A DNA stretch of 64,000 bases. Source: Ignavibacteria bacterium. Its GTDB lineage: Bacteria; Bacteroidota; Ignavibacteria; Kapaibacteriales; Kapaibacteriaceae. A program made the position numbers and the translations under genes. Below are positions 16,683 through 26,000 of the stretch, piece by piece (within the stretch, counting starts at the first letter, position 1; every line of letters begins with the position of its first letter). The stretch lies in assembly GCA_947495975.1 (NCBI GenBank), contig CANMBE010000013.1:1-64000 (forward strand), given 5' to 3'. The notes beneath the pieces were generated by a model, which saw only the letters and a program-made list of their open reading frames with translations, did not search any database and was not told where the DNA came from.

Positions 16683-18311
16683 TTATTGAATAATCAATTT
16701 TTGAGTTAGTCGGTTTTTCGGAAACTGAATTTGCATTAAGTAAATTCCTTTGGTTATGTTTTTAATTTCAATATCGGGTTGAAAGTGTTTTGTTAGAAAA
16801 ATTAACTCACCTTGTAAATTATAAATTGAAATTTCACGTACATCTTTTTGTTGATCAGTATTATTCAACTGCAAATGAAACACTCCACTGGTCGGGTTCG
16901 GATAAATCAATACACTGTTTTCTACCGCGCCAACATTTTTGATTGAAGTTAGAACTGCACATTTCGTGGAACCGTTATATGTTGATGTAGTGCTTGTTCC
17001 GTTTCCAACAGTAAAAAAATTAAAAGTGTAAAGTCCAGCAGCATTCCAATAATATACGATTGAATCAGTTTGCCCACGCAAAGTATAAGTCAACGTGTAA
17101 CCGTTGTTCGTTGCGTTAGGTGTGCATCCTGTTATCAATGCTCCGTTAAGCGGAGTTAATCCTGGTCTTACAGGACGAGAAGCTGCCTGCGGAATAAGTT
17201 GATGTGTTGCATCTTCGGTAACTACTCCTACCATATTTGCAATCATGTATGGTGCCGCTGCCGTTCCGTGATAATGATATACACCGTTAAATAAATGTCC
17301 GTGGTTGGCATCTAACGTTTGCATAGATGTTCCATCGGGTTCTACACGTCCATAAACTGCAAAGCCATCTAATCCAAACGCAATAGGTAAAGTAGAAGTT
17401 GTGTAACTGTATAAATGTAACGGTGCAATGTGATAATGGTAATCATCAGCCCTGCCGCAATGTCCTCCGTAATTATCTAATTGCCCGTCCAAATAAGAAT
17501 CAACTCCTGTGTTTGTATGCACATTAAATATTGGAACGCCATTTACTGCAATTGCTATTGCACCTCTTGTAAAATGAATGCTGTCGACAGGAATTGGAAT
17601 AGCTGCTATTAAAGGATTTAAAGGAATACTCCATGCGTTGTTGCCGACATAACATTGTGGAATTGGAACTTGTTGTTGCCAACCATGATTTGAAATGCCA
17701 ACCATCATTCCGTGTGTTGTTGGAATACCTTTTGATTCAACATAAAAATAAGTGGTATCCCAAAAAGTATTCACATTGGGTTTGAAAGGAACAAAAGCCG
17801 AATCAATAAAAGCGGGAGAGGTAATGCTTTGCATGGACTCTATAACATCAGCTGTGAAACTGTATAAAGTCATACTTGCTCCAACAATTAAAACAGGAAT
17901 TAAATATTTCAGTTTATTTTTTTCGGTGAATGAAAACATGCACCAACCTAATCCAAGAAGCAAAACAAGTACTAGCCAAATTTGATAATGAGAAAATAAT
18001 TGAACTTTTATGGGTTGATCTGTCTCTACAAGTCGTTGATTGTTTAATTGCTTAACCCATTCATTTTTTTTCAATGCAAAGGCCTGGTCTTCTTTTGACA
18101 AAGCAGATAGTGGATAAGCAATCACATTACTGTTAGCATCTACAATAAAAACATTCCCGCTTTTAAGCATGTAAAAAGAACCGTCAACAGTTTTGTGTTC
18201 TTTTTCAATTGTCCAATGCTGTAAAATTATTTTTTCATGATTGATGTCGTGAGCAAAAATTACATTACTTGTTAAGCAAAGTAGTATCACTATACTGTTT
18301 TTGATTTTCAT
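16683..18311 (-). CDS. YHYH domain protein with membrane segments and T9SS sorting domain
   Basis: 542 residues. After a signal peptide (to about residue 20) comes a short module with the pattern of an SHD1-type domain (IAYPLSALSKEDQAFA, about 63-80), then two hydrophobic segments (about 108-128 and 136-156), then a YHYH domain: GGHCGRADDYHYHIAPLHLY and GVYHYHGTAAAPYM. The C terminus is a T9SS sorting domain (IYPNPTSGVFHL onward, ending KLIIQ). The function of YHYH proteins is not established. Internal membrane helices are unusual for a T9SS cargo, which should cross the outer membrane. The A-rich leader before ATG with no Shine-Dalgarno is typical of Bacteroidota. Left end of an IS3-like element lies about 35 bases upstream. 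Confidence 0.8.
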   Translation of the reverse strand: MKIKNSIVILLCLTSNVIFAHDINHEKIILQHWTIEKEHKTVDGSFYMLKSGNVFIVDANSNVIAYPLSALSKEDQAFALKKNEWVKQLNNQRLVETDQPIKVQLFSHYQIWLVLVLLLGLGWCMFSFTEKNKLKYLIPVLIVGASMTLYSFTADVIESMQSITSPAFIDSAFVPFKPNVNTFWDTTYFYVESKGIPTTHGMMVGISNHGWQQQVPIPQCYVGNNAWSIPLNPLIAAIPIPVDSIHFTRGAIAIAVNGVPIFNVHTNTGVDSYLDGQLDNYGGHCGRADDYHYHIAPLHLYSYTTSTLPIAFGLDGFAVYGRVEPDGTSMQTLDANHGHLFNGVYHYHGTAAAPYMIANMVGVVTEDATHQLIPQAASRPVRPGLTPLNGALITGCTPNATNNGYTLTYTLRGQTDSIVYYWNAAGLYTFNFFTVGNGTSTTSTYNGSTKCAVLTSIKNVGAVENSVLIYPNPTSGVFHLQLNNTDQQKDVREISIYNLQGELIFLTKHFQPDIEIKNITKGIYLMQIQFPKNRLTQKLIIQ

Positions 18312-18344
18312 TTTATTTTTAAGATTATTTACCGTAAATATTTT

Positions 18345-18367
18345 CGACCTGTCCCCGCGTGTTGGTC
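18345..18367 (+). repeat. left inverted repeat of the IS3-family remnant
   Basis: CGACCTGTCCCCGCGTGTTG followed by GTC; matches the reverse complement of 18817-18839 at 19 of 23 positions. It is on the inner side of the island, adjacent to the 5' end of the YHYH gene. Confidence 0.75.
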
Positions 18368-18430
18368 TGATCTGCTCTCCTAAAATACTACCAACTGAAA
18401 TGATAGTTTGGTAGTCGATACGAGCTGGGT

Positions 18431-18848
18431 ATGAGACAGAAACATCACACGGAAGAGCACATCATCGGCATGTTGCGAGCAGCCGAGGTTGTTGCATCCA
18501 AAGGCGGTACAATTGACACCTTTTGCAGAGATCAGGCGTTTACCAAGAGCTGTTTCGGATCCGACGGTAGACAATCAGATCCTGAAGTAGGCAGCCCGGG
18601 GAAACTTCTGGGCCCGGCTAGGCGCCATGAGGGTGTCCGTGGGAGAATGAATTCGTAGAGTCGTTCAATGGACGCATGCGAAACGAATTCCTCAATAGAG
18701 ACGCTTTTACAACACCACACGACCGCACAGCAGTCTCGGGTATCGCCTTCCGGCACCCGAATCAATTCAACCAATCATTTTTAGGTCCGCTGCTTATACG
18801 ACCAACATTACAGGTGGACCAACAAACGGGGGCAGGTCACACAACTAA
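18431..18848 (+). pseudogene. IS3 transposase (orfA/orfB) remnants, deleted and frameshifted
   Basis: The first codons give MRQKHHTEEHIIGMLRAAE, the start of an IS3 OrfA helix-turn-helix. Further on, in another frame, DNQILK, a stop, then AARGNF recalls the usual OrfA C terminus. Near 18649 the OrfB motif NEFVESFNGRMRNEFLN appears, and from about 18699, again in a different frame, RRFYNTTRPHSSLGYRLP, the usual transposase C terminus, ending at a TAA at 18846-18848. The part between NEFLN and RRFYN, normally a helical stretch, is missing. At least two deletions and one nonsense change make it non-functional. Confidence 0.78.
18817..18839 (-). repeat. right inverted repeat of the IS3-family remnant
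   Basis: Read on the minus strand it begins TGACCTGCCCCCGTTTGTTG. The same end occurs inverted at 14717, where only one base differs within the first 20, and the two together delimit the island. Confidence 0.78.
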
Positions 18849-19056
18849 TGGTCAGAACCGCAGACATCCATCAATTAGCGGACTCTCTCCCGTTCAGTAC
18901 GAGGCTAATTGGTTCAAACGAAATTGAGAGCCAGCTTTCGCTTAGACAACTGTACCTCCTTATTAGGTCGGGATCACAATCAATAAGCCCGTTCCTGGGT
19001 ACCTTTCGTTATAGAGTAATGGCACTTTTTTGAGTCGGCGTGCGTTACACAGCTTC
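18849..19056. other. non-coding stretch between island and ABC operon
   Basis: Together with the IS remnant, this leaves 18312-19056 without an intact gene. The part after the right inverted repeat has no recognisable coding sequence, RNA or repeat; a short open frame here has no sequence features of a real protein. It may hold the promoter of the ABC operon, but no clear element was seen. Confidence 0.4.
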
Positions 19057-19974
19057 ATGACAGCACCAGCAATAGAGATCAACGACCTGCATAAACACTA
19101 CGGCGCCTTTCATGCCGTAGACGGACTCAATCTGCGCGTTTCGCAGGGCGATGTCTATGGCTTCCTTGGCCCTAACGGCGCCGGAAAGAGCACAACAATT
19201 CGAATGATGCTTTCGCTCATTCGTCCCACGTCAGGCACGATTAAACTCTTCGGCCTGGATCTCCATAATAACCGAAATGAGATCCTCCGTCGCATTGGCG
19301 CCATCGTAGAGCGTCCTGACTTCTATAACTACCTCACTGCCCGTCGTAACCTTGAACTCCTCGGAAGACTCAGCGGCGCCGATGTCTCTACTCGCTCAAT
19401 CGATCATATCCTTGGCATCGTAGGCCTAGCAAGCAGAGCATCGAGCAAGGTAAAGACGTTCTCGCACGGAATGAAGCAGCGTCTTGGGATTGCTCAAGCG
19501 CTTCTCCATTCGCCAGATCTCATCGTGCTTGATGAACCAACAACCGGACTCGACCCGCAGGGCATGGTGGATATCCGAGACCTCATCCTGGAACTCGCCG
19601 CAGATCATAAGAAAACTGTTTTCCTCTCCTCTCACATCCTGCCCGAGGTAGAACTCACCGCGTCACGCATGGTGATCATCAATCGTGGTAAGGCCGTTGT
19701 AGAGGGGGCTGTGCAAGACCTGTTAAATGCCGGAAGACTCAAAGTCACAATAGAAACAACGGAAGTAACACGTGCGCTTGAGATAATCCGTGCTACGCCC
19801 CTTACACACCATATTCAGTCTCACACCGATGACAAGATCATCATGATGATGGAGCGAGATGAGATTGCTGGTATTGTGGCTCATTTATCTGCAGCAAACA
19901 TTCCCCTTTCTGCAGTGTCGCCTGTTCGCTCTCTCGAAGAATATTTCATTGCTCTTACGCAGGAGGCACCATGA
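19057..19974 (+). CDS. ABC transporter ATP-binding protein
   Basis: Cytoplasmic ATPase of an ABC-2 type exporter, 305 residues. Walker A GPNGAGKST, signature FSHGMKQRLGIAQAL (H in place of the usual second G of LSGG-like), Walker B LIVLDEPTTGLDPQG and switch SSHILPE are all intact. A C-terminal extension of about 80 residues after the ATPase core is normal in this subfamily. A TTG at 19030 opens the frame earlier, but ATG at 19057 precedes the conserved IEINDLHKHYG. The stop overlaps the permease start (ATGA). The pattern resembles drug/lipid or Nat/Bcr-type exporters; the substrate is not predictable. Confidence 0.93.
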   Translation: MTAPAIEINDLHKHYGAFHAVDGLNLRVSQGDVYGFLGPNGAGKSTTIRMMLSLIRPTSGTIKLFGLDLHNNRNEILRRIGAIVERPDFYNYLTARRNLELLGRLSGADVSTRSIDHILGIVGLASRASSKVKTFSHGMKQRLGIAQALLHSPDLIVLDEPTTGLDPQGMVDIRDLILELAADHKKTVFLSSHILPEVELTASRMVIINRGKAVVEGAVQDLLNAGRLKVTIETTEVTRALEIIRATPLTHHIQSHTDDKIIMMMERDEIAGIVAHLSAANIPLSAVSPVRSLEEYFIALTQEAP

Positions 19975-20810
19975 TTGGCACTGCCTATCGTGTTGAGATG
20001 AGCAAGGTGTTTTCTAAGTGGCGCACCTTCATCGGCTTCATTGCCATCGGAGCACTGATACCAGTTGTTGTTGCAGCGATGGGAATTGAAGGTGGACAAT
20101 ACCTTGGCTTTGCTACTCAAGCGCTACAGCAAACATTTGATTTCACAGGCAACTTGATGAATGGGTATACAGTGTCCTATATCATCTTTGGGATGTTATA
20201 TGTGCATGTGCCGTTCCTGGTTACACTCGTTGCTGGTGAGATACTTGCAGGCGAGGCAACCGCAGGTACATATCGGCTCTTGCTAACACGTCCGCTCTCT
20301 CGCGGTACAATGGTAACGGCTAAATTTCTTGCTACGCTCACGTACACAAACATGCTTGTCATTTTTATGGCAGCACTATCACTTGGGCTTGGTGTTTCAT
20401 TGTTAGGTACGGGCGAGGTTGTTGTTATTCGTTCTCAGATAACCATCATAGCTGAAAACGACTTGTGGTGGCGCTTTGCGCTGGCGTATGGATTTGCCGC
20501 CATGTCTATGACAACAGTAGCAAGTGTTGCTTTTATGTTTTCGTCGCTCGTAGAAAATGCAATTGGACCTATCATGACAACGATGGCAATCATCATTGTT
20601 ATGACCATTGTTTCTGCAATCGACATCCCCATGTTTGACTTCGTCCGGCCACTCTTTTTTACCAATCACATGAACGGTTGGAAGTTTTTGTTTGATGATC
20701 CCGTCAACTGGACAAAGGTTTATACATCCGCAGGTGTGTTACTCACCCACATTGCTGGATGCTTTGTTGCAACACAGATTATTATGCGCCGGAAGGACAT
20801 ACTTTCATGA
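19971..20810 (+). CDS. ABC-2 type transporter permease
   Basis: Inner-membrane partner of the preceding ATPase, 279 residues with about six hydrophobic segments (near 17-37, 62-84, 115-140, 160-182, 188-210 and 240-262). The LVAGEILAGEATAGTYRLLL segment (GE..GT.R.L) is the cytoplasmic coupling motif common to ABC-2 permeases, and the following LTRPLSRGTMVTAK fits it. Overlaps of four bases with both neighbours indicate one operon. Together the pair should export an unknown substrate. Confidence 0.88.
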   Translation: MIGTAYRVEMSKVFSKWRTFIGFIAIGALIPVVVAAMGIEGGQYLGFATQALQQTFDFTGNLMNGYTVSYIIFGMLYVHVPFLVTLVAGEILAGEATAGTYRLLLTRPLSRGTMVTAKFLATLTYTNMLVIFMAALSLGLGVSLLGTGEVVVIRSQITIIAENDLWWRFALAYGFAAMSMTTVASVAFMFSSLVENAIGPIMTTMAIIIVMTIVSAIDIPMFDFVRPLFFTNHMNGWKFLFDDPVNWTKVYTSAGVLLTHIAGCFVATQIIMRRKDILS

Positions 20811-21472
20811 CGAAATATATTTTGCTTGCATTCATAGTGCTAGCCCCCTCCCTACGTGCACGTACCACAAATGAACTCTTGAACGACTTAAAGATCAAGA
20901 TGCAGCGAGTGAAAAGCTACACGTCTGAGCTAACTATTAAAGTAGATGTGCCGTTTATGAAGGTCCCTGTTTCAAAGGCAACTCTCACACACGTAGCACC
21001 TGACAAAACAACGATCGACGCACCTGGGTTTGCGATGATTCCTAAGCAAGGGCCAGACATGAGCGCATTGAAGTTGCTCAATAGCGACTACGCTGCTGTG
21101 GATATGGGAACTGAGGAGTGGCAAGGCGTTCGGATGCGTAAGATTAAAGTGCTACCTGCTGATGAATCATCGGACATTGTTGTAGCCACACTTTGGATAG
21201 ACACAACGATGATGGTAGCGCGCAAAGTGATGTCAACTACAAAGAAGGCCGGCACCATCACCGCAGAACTTGTCTACGAGAATGCTACCGCACGCAGCTA
21301 TGGACTGCCTTCCTATACCAAGCTCATCATGGAAATCGGAAGCTTTGAGATCCCAAAGTCGATGTCTGGAGACTTTAACGAATCCTCGAGCGATATCAAA
21401 ACCGCAAAGAACACACCTCAAAAGGCAATGGTGGAGATATGGTATGCGAAGTATCGCATTGTGGGCAACTAA
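20807..21472 (+). CDS. LolA-like outer-membrane lipoprotein carrier family protein
   Basis: 221 residues with a signal peptide (KYILLAFIVLAPSLRA), hence periplasmic. The pattern NELLNDLKIKMQRVKSYTSELTIKVDV followed by alternating beta strands resembles the LolA/LolB half-barrel fold, which binds acyl chains. The similarity is in the fold pattern only, and no decisive motif can be named. ATG at 20807 overlaps the permease stop; an upstream in-frame ATG at 20759 would add residues without signal character. Co-transcription with an ABC exporter suggests it receives or delivers a hydrophobic substrate. Confidence in a secreted protein is high, in the LolA link moderate. Confidence 0.65.
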   Translation: MTKYILLAFIVLAPSLRARTTNELLNDLKIKMQRVKSYTSELTIKVDVPFMKVPVSKATLTHVAPDKTTIDAPGFAMIPKQGPDMSALKLLNSDYAAVDMGTEEWQGVRMRKIKVLPADESSDIVVATLWIDTTMMVARKVMSTTKKAGTITAELVYENATARSYGLPSYTKLIMEIGSFEIPKSMSGDFNESSSDIKTAKNTPQKAMVEIWYAKYRIVGN

Positions 21473-21641
21473 AAGTGATCAGCTCATAGTGAGAGTCAAT
21501 TTTAGGTAAATGCAAGGCGGTGTGTTTTTGATATACTGTTGAACCAATCGTTGCTGAGGCGGGCTTCAGCAGCAATATCGGACCAGCGCACAATGAGGCT
21601 GCATGGTCAGCTTTATGGCTAACATGGCAATCCCCAACTCT

Positions 21642-22412
21642 TCACGGATTCAATACAATCCCCACGGGACAATGGTCACTGCCCTCTACGTCTCGTGAGA
21701 TCCATGCGTTCTTGAGTGCTGAGCGCAGCTCAGGGGTAACCCAATGATAATCGATGCGCCAACCGATGTTGCGTTCGCGGGCGCGTGTGAAGTAGTCCCA
21801 GTATGAATACCATTCGGGCTCTTCTGGATGATACTCTCTAAAAGAGTCTAGCCATCCATCACCAGACATGCGATCGAGGATTGCGCGTTCTTCAGGTAAA
21901 AAGCCGGTGTTCTTTTCGTTTGCCTTTGGCCGCGCAAGGTCAATTGGCTGGTGTGCAATGTTATAGTCGCCGCACACAACGATATTCTTGCCCCCTGTCC
22001 TTTGCTGTGACCATCTTTCAATCATCGCATCATAAAAGCGGAGCTTAAAAGGCACACGTTTATTTTCGCTTGAGCCATTAGGGAAATAGATGTTGTAGAG
22101 GATGAATGATCCGTAGTCGATCTCTAGTATGCGACCCTCTCCATCAAATTCTTCGATGCCAATTTTTTCGGTAACATTCTCGGGTTTCATCTTTGACATT
22201 ACGCCAACGCCAGAATAGCCACTCTTGATGCTGCAGGAATGCCAGAAGGTATGATAGCCGCTGAGGTTTTTTACGTCGTCGGGAATCTTGTCTACGTCGG
22301 CCTTGGTCTCCTGCAAACAGATCACATCGGCTTTTGACTCGGCTACCCAATCCAAAAAACCTTTCTTCTGAACAGCTCGAATGCCGTTCACATTCCAACT
22401 GATGATCTTCAT
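21642..22412 (-). CDS. xthA: exodeoxyribonuclease III
   Basis: AP endonuclease / 3'-5' exonuclease of base-excision repair, 256 residues, cytoplasmic. Motifs of the EEP fold: MKIISWNVNGIRA at the start, CLQETKAD (metal-binding Glu), VVCGDYNIAH, WRIDYHWVT and the terminal EGSDHCPVGIVL with the catalytic His. Length and motifs are those of ExoA/XthA. The start overlaps the pyrE stop (ATGA), so the two are co-transcribed. The convergent 168-base gap to the LolA-like gene contains a weak hairpin (GCTGA...TCAGC near 21555-21572) with no T-tract. Confidence 0.95.
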   Translation of the reverse strand: MKIISWNVNGIRAVQKKGFLDWVAESKADVICLQETKADVDKIPDDVKNLSGYHTFWHSCSIKSGYSGVGVMSKMKPENVTEKIGIEEFDGEGRILEIDYGSFILYNIYFPNGSSENKRVPFKLRFYDAMIERWSQQRTGGKNIVVCGDYNIAHQPIDLARPKANEKNTGFLPEERAILDRMSGDGWLDSFREYHPEEPEWYSYWDYFTRARERNIGWRIDYHWVTPELRSALKNAWISRDVEGSDHCPVGIVLNP

Positions 22413-22933
22413 CGCCCGGTTTTCAGTTCAGTCATTGTAAAGAGTGCAAGCAATTCAAATCCTGCATCACGGAGCTTTGCACGCCCTCCCTGCTCTCGGT
22501 CAATAACACAAACAACATGATCCGTAAGAGCGCCAAGTTGACGTAGGTCTTCACCACTGGTGATCACCTGACCGCCACTCGTGATAACATCCTCAACAAT
22601 CAGAACACGCTTTCCGGCAACGGGCGGACCTTCAGCAAGCTTACATGTGCCATATTCCTTGGCCTTCTTACGCACAAAGACAGCAGGAATTCCTGTATGT
22701 GCGGACAGAGCGGCTACAATTGCAAGACCGCCCATTTCCAGGCCAGCAAGAATTTCTGTGCCGTCTGGAACAAGCGCTGCAAGTTTCTCAGCAATCGCTT
22801 TTAGAATACGAGGATCACTCTCAAACTGGTACTTATCAAAGTACTCAGTGCTCGTGATACCGCTGCGGAGCAGGAACTCACCACGTAGGTGAGCAACGTC
22901 ATAGATGGCTGTCGATAGGTTTTCTCTTGTCAT
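22409..22933 (-). CDS. pyrE: orotate phosphoribosyltransferase
   Basis: Adds ribose 5-phosphate from PRPP to orotate in pyrimidine synthesis. Sequence features: RSGITSTEYFDKYQFESDP near the N terminus, LAGLEMGGLAIVAALS, FVRKKAKEYGTCKLAEGP with the catalytic lysines, and the PRPP loop VLIVEDVITSGGQVITS. The frame is open far upstream into the preceding gene and hairpin, but homology starts at TRENLSTAIYDVAH; ATG at 22933 is chosen and 22945 (MFASM) is an alternative. Length of 174-178 residues is normal for the short bacterial form. The overlap with xthA makes them an operon. Confidence 0.93.
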   Translation of the reverse strand: MTRENLSTAIYDVAHLRGEFLLRSGITSTEYFDKYQFESDPRILKAIAEKLAALVPDGTEILAGLEMGGLAIVAALSAHTGIPAVFVRKKAKEYGTCKLAEGPPVAGKRVLIVEDVITSGGQVITSGEDLRQLGALTDHVVCVIDREQGGRAKLRDAGFELLALFTMTELKTGR

Positions 22934-22954
22934 AGAAGCAAACATAACGCAACA

Positions 22955-22982
22955 GCGGCGTCCGATTTTGATCGAACGCCGC
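22955..22982 (-). terminator. strong hairpin between phytase-like gene and pyrE
   Basis: GCGGCGT at 22955-22961 pairs with ACGCCGC at 22976-22982, extended inward with CG/CG around one mismatch, with an ATTTTGAT loop region. No long T-run follows on the minus strand, so it may be a weak terminator or an RNA-protecting stem between two co-oriented genes. Confidence 0.5.
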
Positions 22983-23018
22983 CGTGTGGAAAAGTGTTTA
23001 CTGCTGAGAAGGGGCTTT

Positions 23019-26000
23019 TTACGGCGCCAATACAATACGACGCACAAGAGTGGCAGCCGGATGCTCAATTCTGACAATGTAGACGCCCGCAGCACCGAGG
23101 TCTGCCGCTTGAAGTGCAAACGTGTGCTCGCCGGCTTCAAGAGTTGAGTGTAGTGTGTAGACGGTGCGGCCTGCGAGGTCGCTAATCGAAACGAAGACAT
23201 TCCCAGACGTAGGAAGTCCAACGCGCAGTGTTGTTGCTGTTGAGAATGGGTTTGGCTCACAAACAGCCGTCACGCCATTTTGATTGTCTTCGCTAACAGA
23301 TGTAGGGTCATTGCGGTACACGCGGATATCGCTCACGCCTGACACCACTATACCGCAGGCATTCGTAATCACGCAGACGTAGCGTCCAGCATCAGCGGCA
23401 AATGCTCTGTCAACTATATATGTTGGACCGTTAGCCCCTGTGATATTGCGACCCTCTTTAGCCCACTGGTATGTAACAGGAAGTGATCCTGCTGCAACAC
23501 TCACGGTAAGTGTGAAACTCTTTGATTCTTCTACGCGCAAAAGATCTGGTGGCCGTAGGCCCAGAACCGGTGCTGTGAGAGACGTCATCGTAATAGGTGT
23601 GCTCTCTGCGAAAAGCCTGCACGGCCCAGTGATGCGCACTTTGTATACGCCTGGCTGACGCGTGTCATAGCGTGGATTGGTTGCAAGCGGGATGAGTTTT
23701 CCATCGCGATACCACTGATACGAGATGTTCACGCCTTCTGCTATCACGTTGAGTTGGAAGATATTGCCTTCACATATCACGCCAGATGTTTCGCCATTCG
23801 GCGCAGTTGGCTGACGGACTATGGAAGGGGCTTGCCGCACGCCAATGTTTACGTTGTTCGTAAAGCGGTTATCACGCGATGGGTATCCAGTAACCACACA
23901 CACATAATCGCGCGAGTCTTCAGGACGCGCGCCATTGATGCGAAGTGTTGGGCTCATTGCACCAGAGAACCTGCCACCATCAACAATATTCACACCGCCA
24001 ACATATTTCCACTGATAACCAACGCCAGCATCGCCACCACTTGCTGTTCCTGAAGCATGAAGTAGTACGGTGTCACCAGGACAAACCGTTGTGTCTCGCG
24101 GTTGTAGCGTGATTGTAATGCGTGGGATGTAGACGCGTGCATCACGCGAGCGGACAGTGCTGCAGCCCCCTGTCACAATCGCATAATATTTACCAGACGT
24201 ATCGGCGAATGTTAGGTTCTTGATCGTAAGTGTCTTTGCCGTTGCGCCTTGATACTTGAGGCCATTCGTAACCGCGGTACCTGCCATATACCACTGATAG
24301 GTCTCGCCTGCAGTGTTGGTGGCATCAATCTTGAGCACAACTGTTACACCAACATCAACTTGTGTTAACACCTTTGGCTCAAGTGTAATCTTCGTACGCT
24401 CAAATACATTCACCTGTGTTGCACGAGGCGTAATGATCATTCCACCTGCTGCTTGAATCTTGCAAGCATAAAGTCCGGCAAATGATGTGTTGATCACATC
24501 AACGATATACGTAGCTGCCGTTGCTCCTGAAATGTTGATGCCATTCCTTGTCCACTGATACGTGAGTGACGGCCCAGTTGCAGCTACAGTCAATGTGAGC
24601 TTATCGGGAATACAATGATTGATCACTGCTGCAGGGAAGGAAACAATGCGCGGGATGCGCACTTGATATGTGCTCATTGTCCCACTGATTTCGTTACCCG
24701 CTAGGATGAGGTCTGTATTATTTGGGCTCTCTGCAGCGGTAACAAAGTGCAGCACTTCACAACCGAGGTCACCAACCGTAGCATTGTCAACGTTTGCAAG
24801 ATTTGGAGTCACTGCAAAGTTTCGAGAGTTGATATAGTCGATGTATTTAGAGTTTACAGGGTCAGTGATGTTGAACATGAATGTATGACCGATGCGCTCG
24901 CAACCAACAAAGGCATAGGTAGTATCGTTGATAACACCAATAGTCATGGCTTCAGGTTCTGGGCCTTTGTTGTCCGACCTATCGTCAAGTGAATTGGTTG
25001 TGTGACCGGCATTGAAGTTCGTAGGGAAGAATGCAGCGGTGCGCGTTTCGAGTTCATTACCTGAATCGTAGATGAGGTTGCCATCTACGTTCCAGATAGA
25101 GAATGAGCGGCCACCAAGCGTGTAGAGTTCATCAAAGTCGCCGTCACCATCAATATCACCGAGTGTAGTTGTGATATTTAGTCTGCCAAGCTGTTGATTT
25201 GTCTTCAGCAGTGGCCAAGCCAGTGCAAAATCTGGATCGAGGATGACGGTAACAGCTCCGGCCCGTGCCTCTTCTACATACGTTCCCCAATCTCTGGCAT
25301 CACCTTCGTTTGCAGTAACGAGATACGTTTCCGTGCCAATCGTGGCAACCTGAATAGCATCGGGCTGATACATACCGTAGACTGGCCAATTACCAATCTT
25401 TACTGCTGCTGCGGTGCCTGCTGCGTTATCGCGATCACTCGGATCAAGTCCATTTGGACGATCGAAAGTGATTACACCAATAACAGGAATGTTTGTTGTG
25501 TTTACAGTAATGCTACCATTCGGTACGGCAGGTAGGATAGATCCACCAACACCAAAATCATTGTCATTGACAACAGCAATTGTATTTGCGTTGATGCGCG
25601 TAATACCTTCTACTTTATCCCAGCTACCATATCCTGCACCAGGGAGGTAGATGGACTTCTTCTTGCTCACTGGACGTATACCATATGTGGCAAGTTCAGC
25701 AAAGGAGAGCGACTCAATCGTGCGCCCTGGTGGCAATGAAGGTGGAGTTGTAAAGATGTTTGTGGCACCCTTGAGATTTATCTCAAAGACGTACTTGCGC
25801 GCACGAAGCCCCGTAGCATCATCGCGTTCTACAACATAGAATTTTCCGTTGCCAAGCGAAGTAGCATCACCGATCTTGTCGCACGAACCAAACTTCTCAA
25901 ACATCGGGTAAAGATATTCACCAACAACAGTTTTTGTAACAACGTCGAAGGCAAGAATTCTGCACCACGTAGACGCTTTGGACGAGTTATCTGTAGATAC

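Larger units (their letters stand above)
14717..18839. mobile_element. composite-transposon-like island with two Bacteroidota-type cargo genes
   Basis: The segment is bounded at each end by the same IS3-family terminal sequence in opposite orientation: TGACCTGCCCCCG starts at 14717 and its reverse complement ends at 18839. The outer 140 bases at the two ends match over almost all their length (about 85% by eye). Between them lie two A+T-rich genes on the minus strand whose codon use differs plainly from the flanking genes. No target-site duplication is visible at the outer ends (aagt on the left, caca on the right). Both IS copies are defective, so the island is probably now immobile. Confidence 0.7.
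18345..18839 (+). mobile_element. IS3-family insertion sequence, internally deleted
   Basis: About 495 bases bounded by imperfect inverted repeats: 18345-18367 (CGACCTGTCCCCGCGTG...) and 18817-18839, agreeing at 19 of 23 positions. A complete IS3 element is usually 1.2-1.5 kb, so most of the transposase has been lost. Remaining pieces are the orfA start, the orfA end, a short orfB motif and the orfB end. It is the fuller of the two copies flanking the island. Confidence 0.8.

Noticed and set aside
14712-18843. Target-site duplication around the island
   Set aside because: The bases outside the two terminal repeats (aagt and caca) do not match, so no duplication can be claimed.
18848-19033. 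61-codon open frame after the IS remnant
   Set aside because: No motif, and its start falls at the transposase stop; probably chance.
21550-21575. Possible terminator between the LolA-like gene and xthA
   Set aside because: Only a five-base stem and no T-run on either strand; noted but not called.
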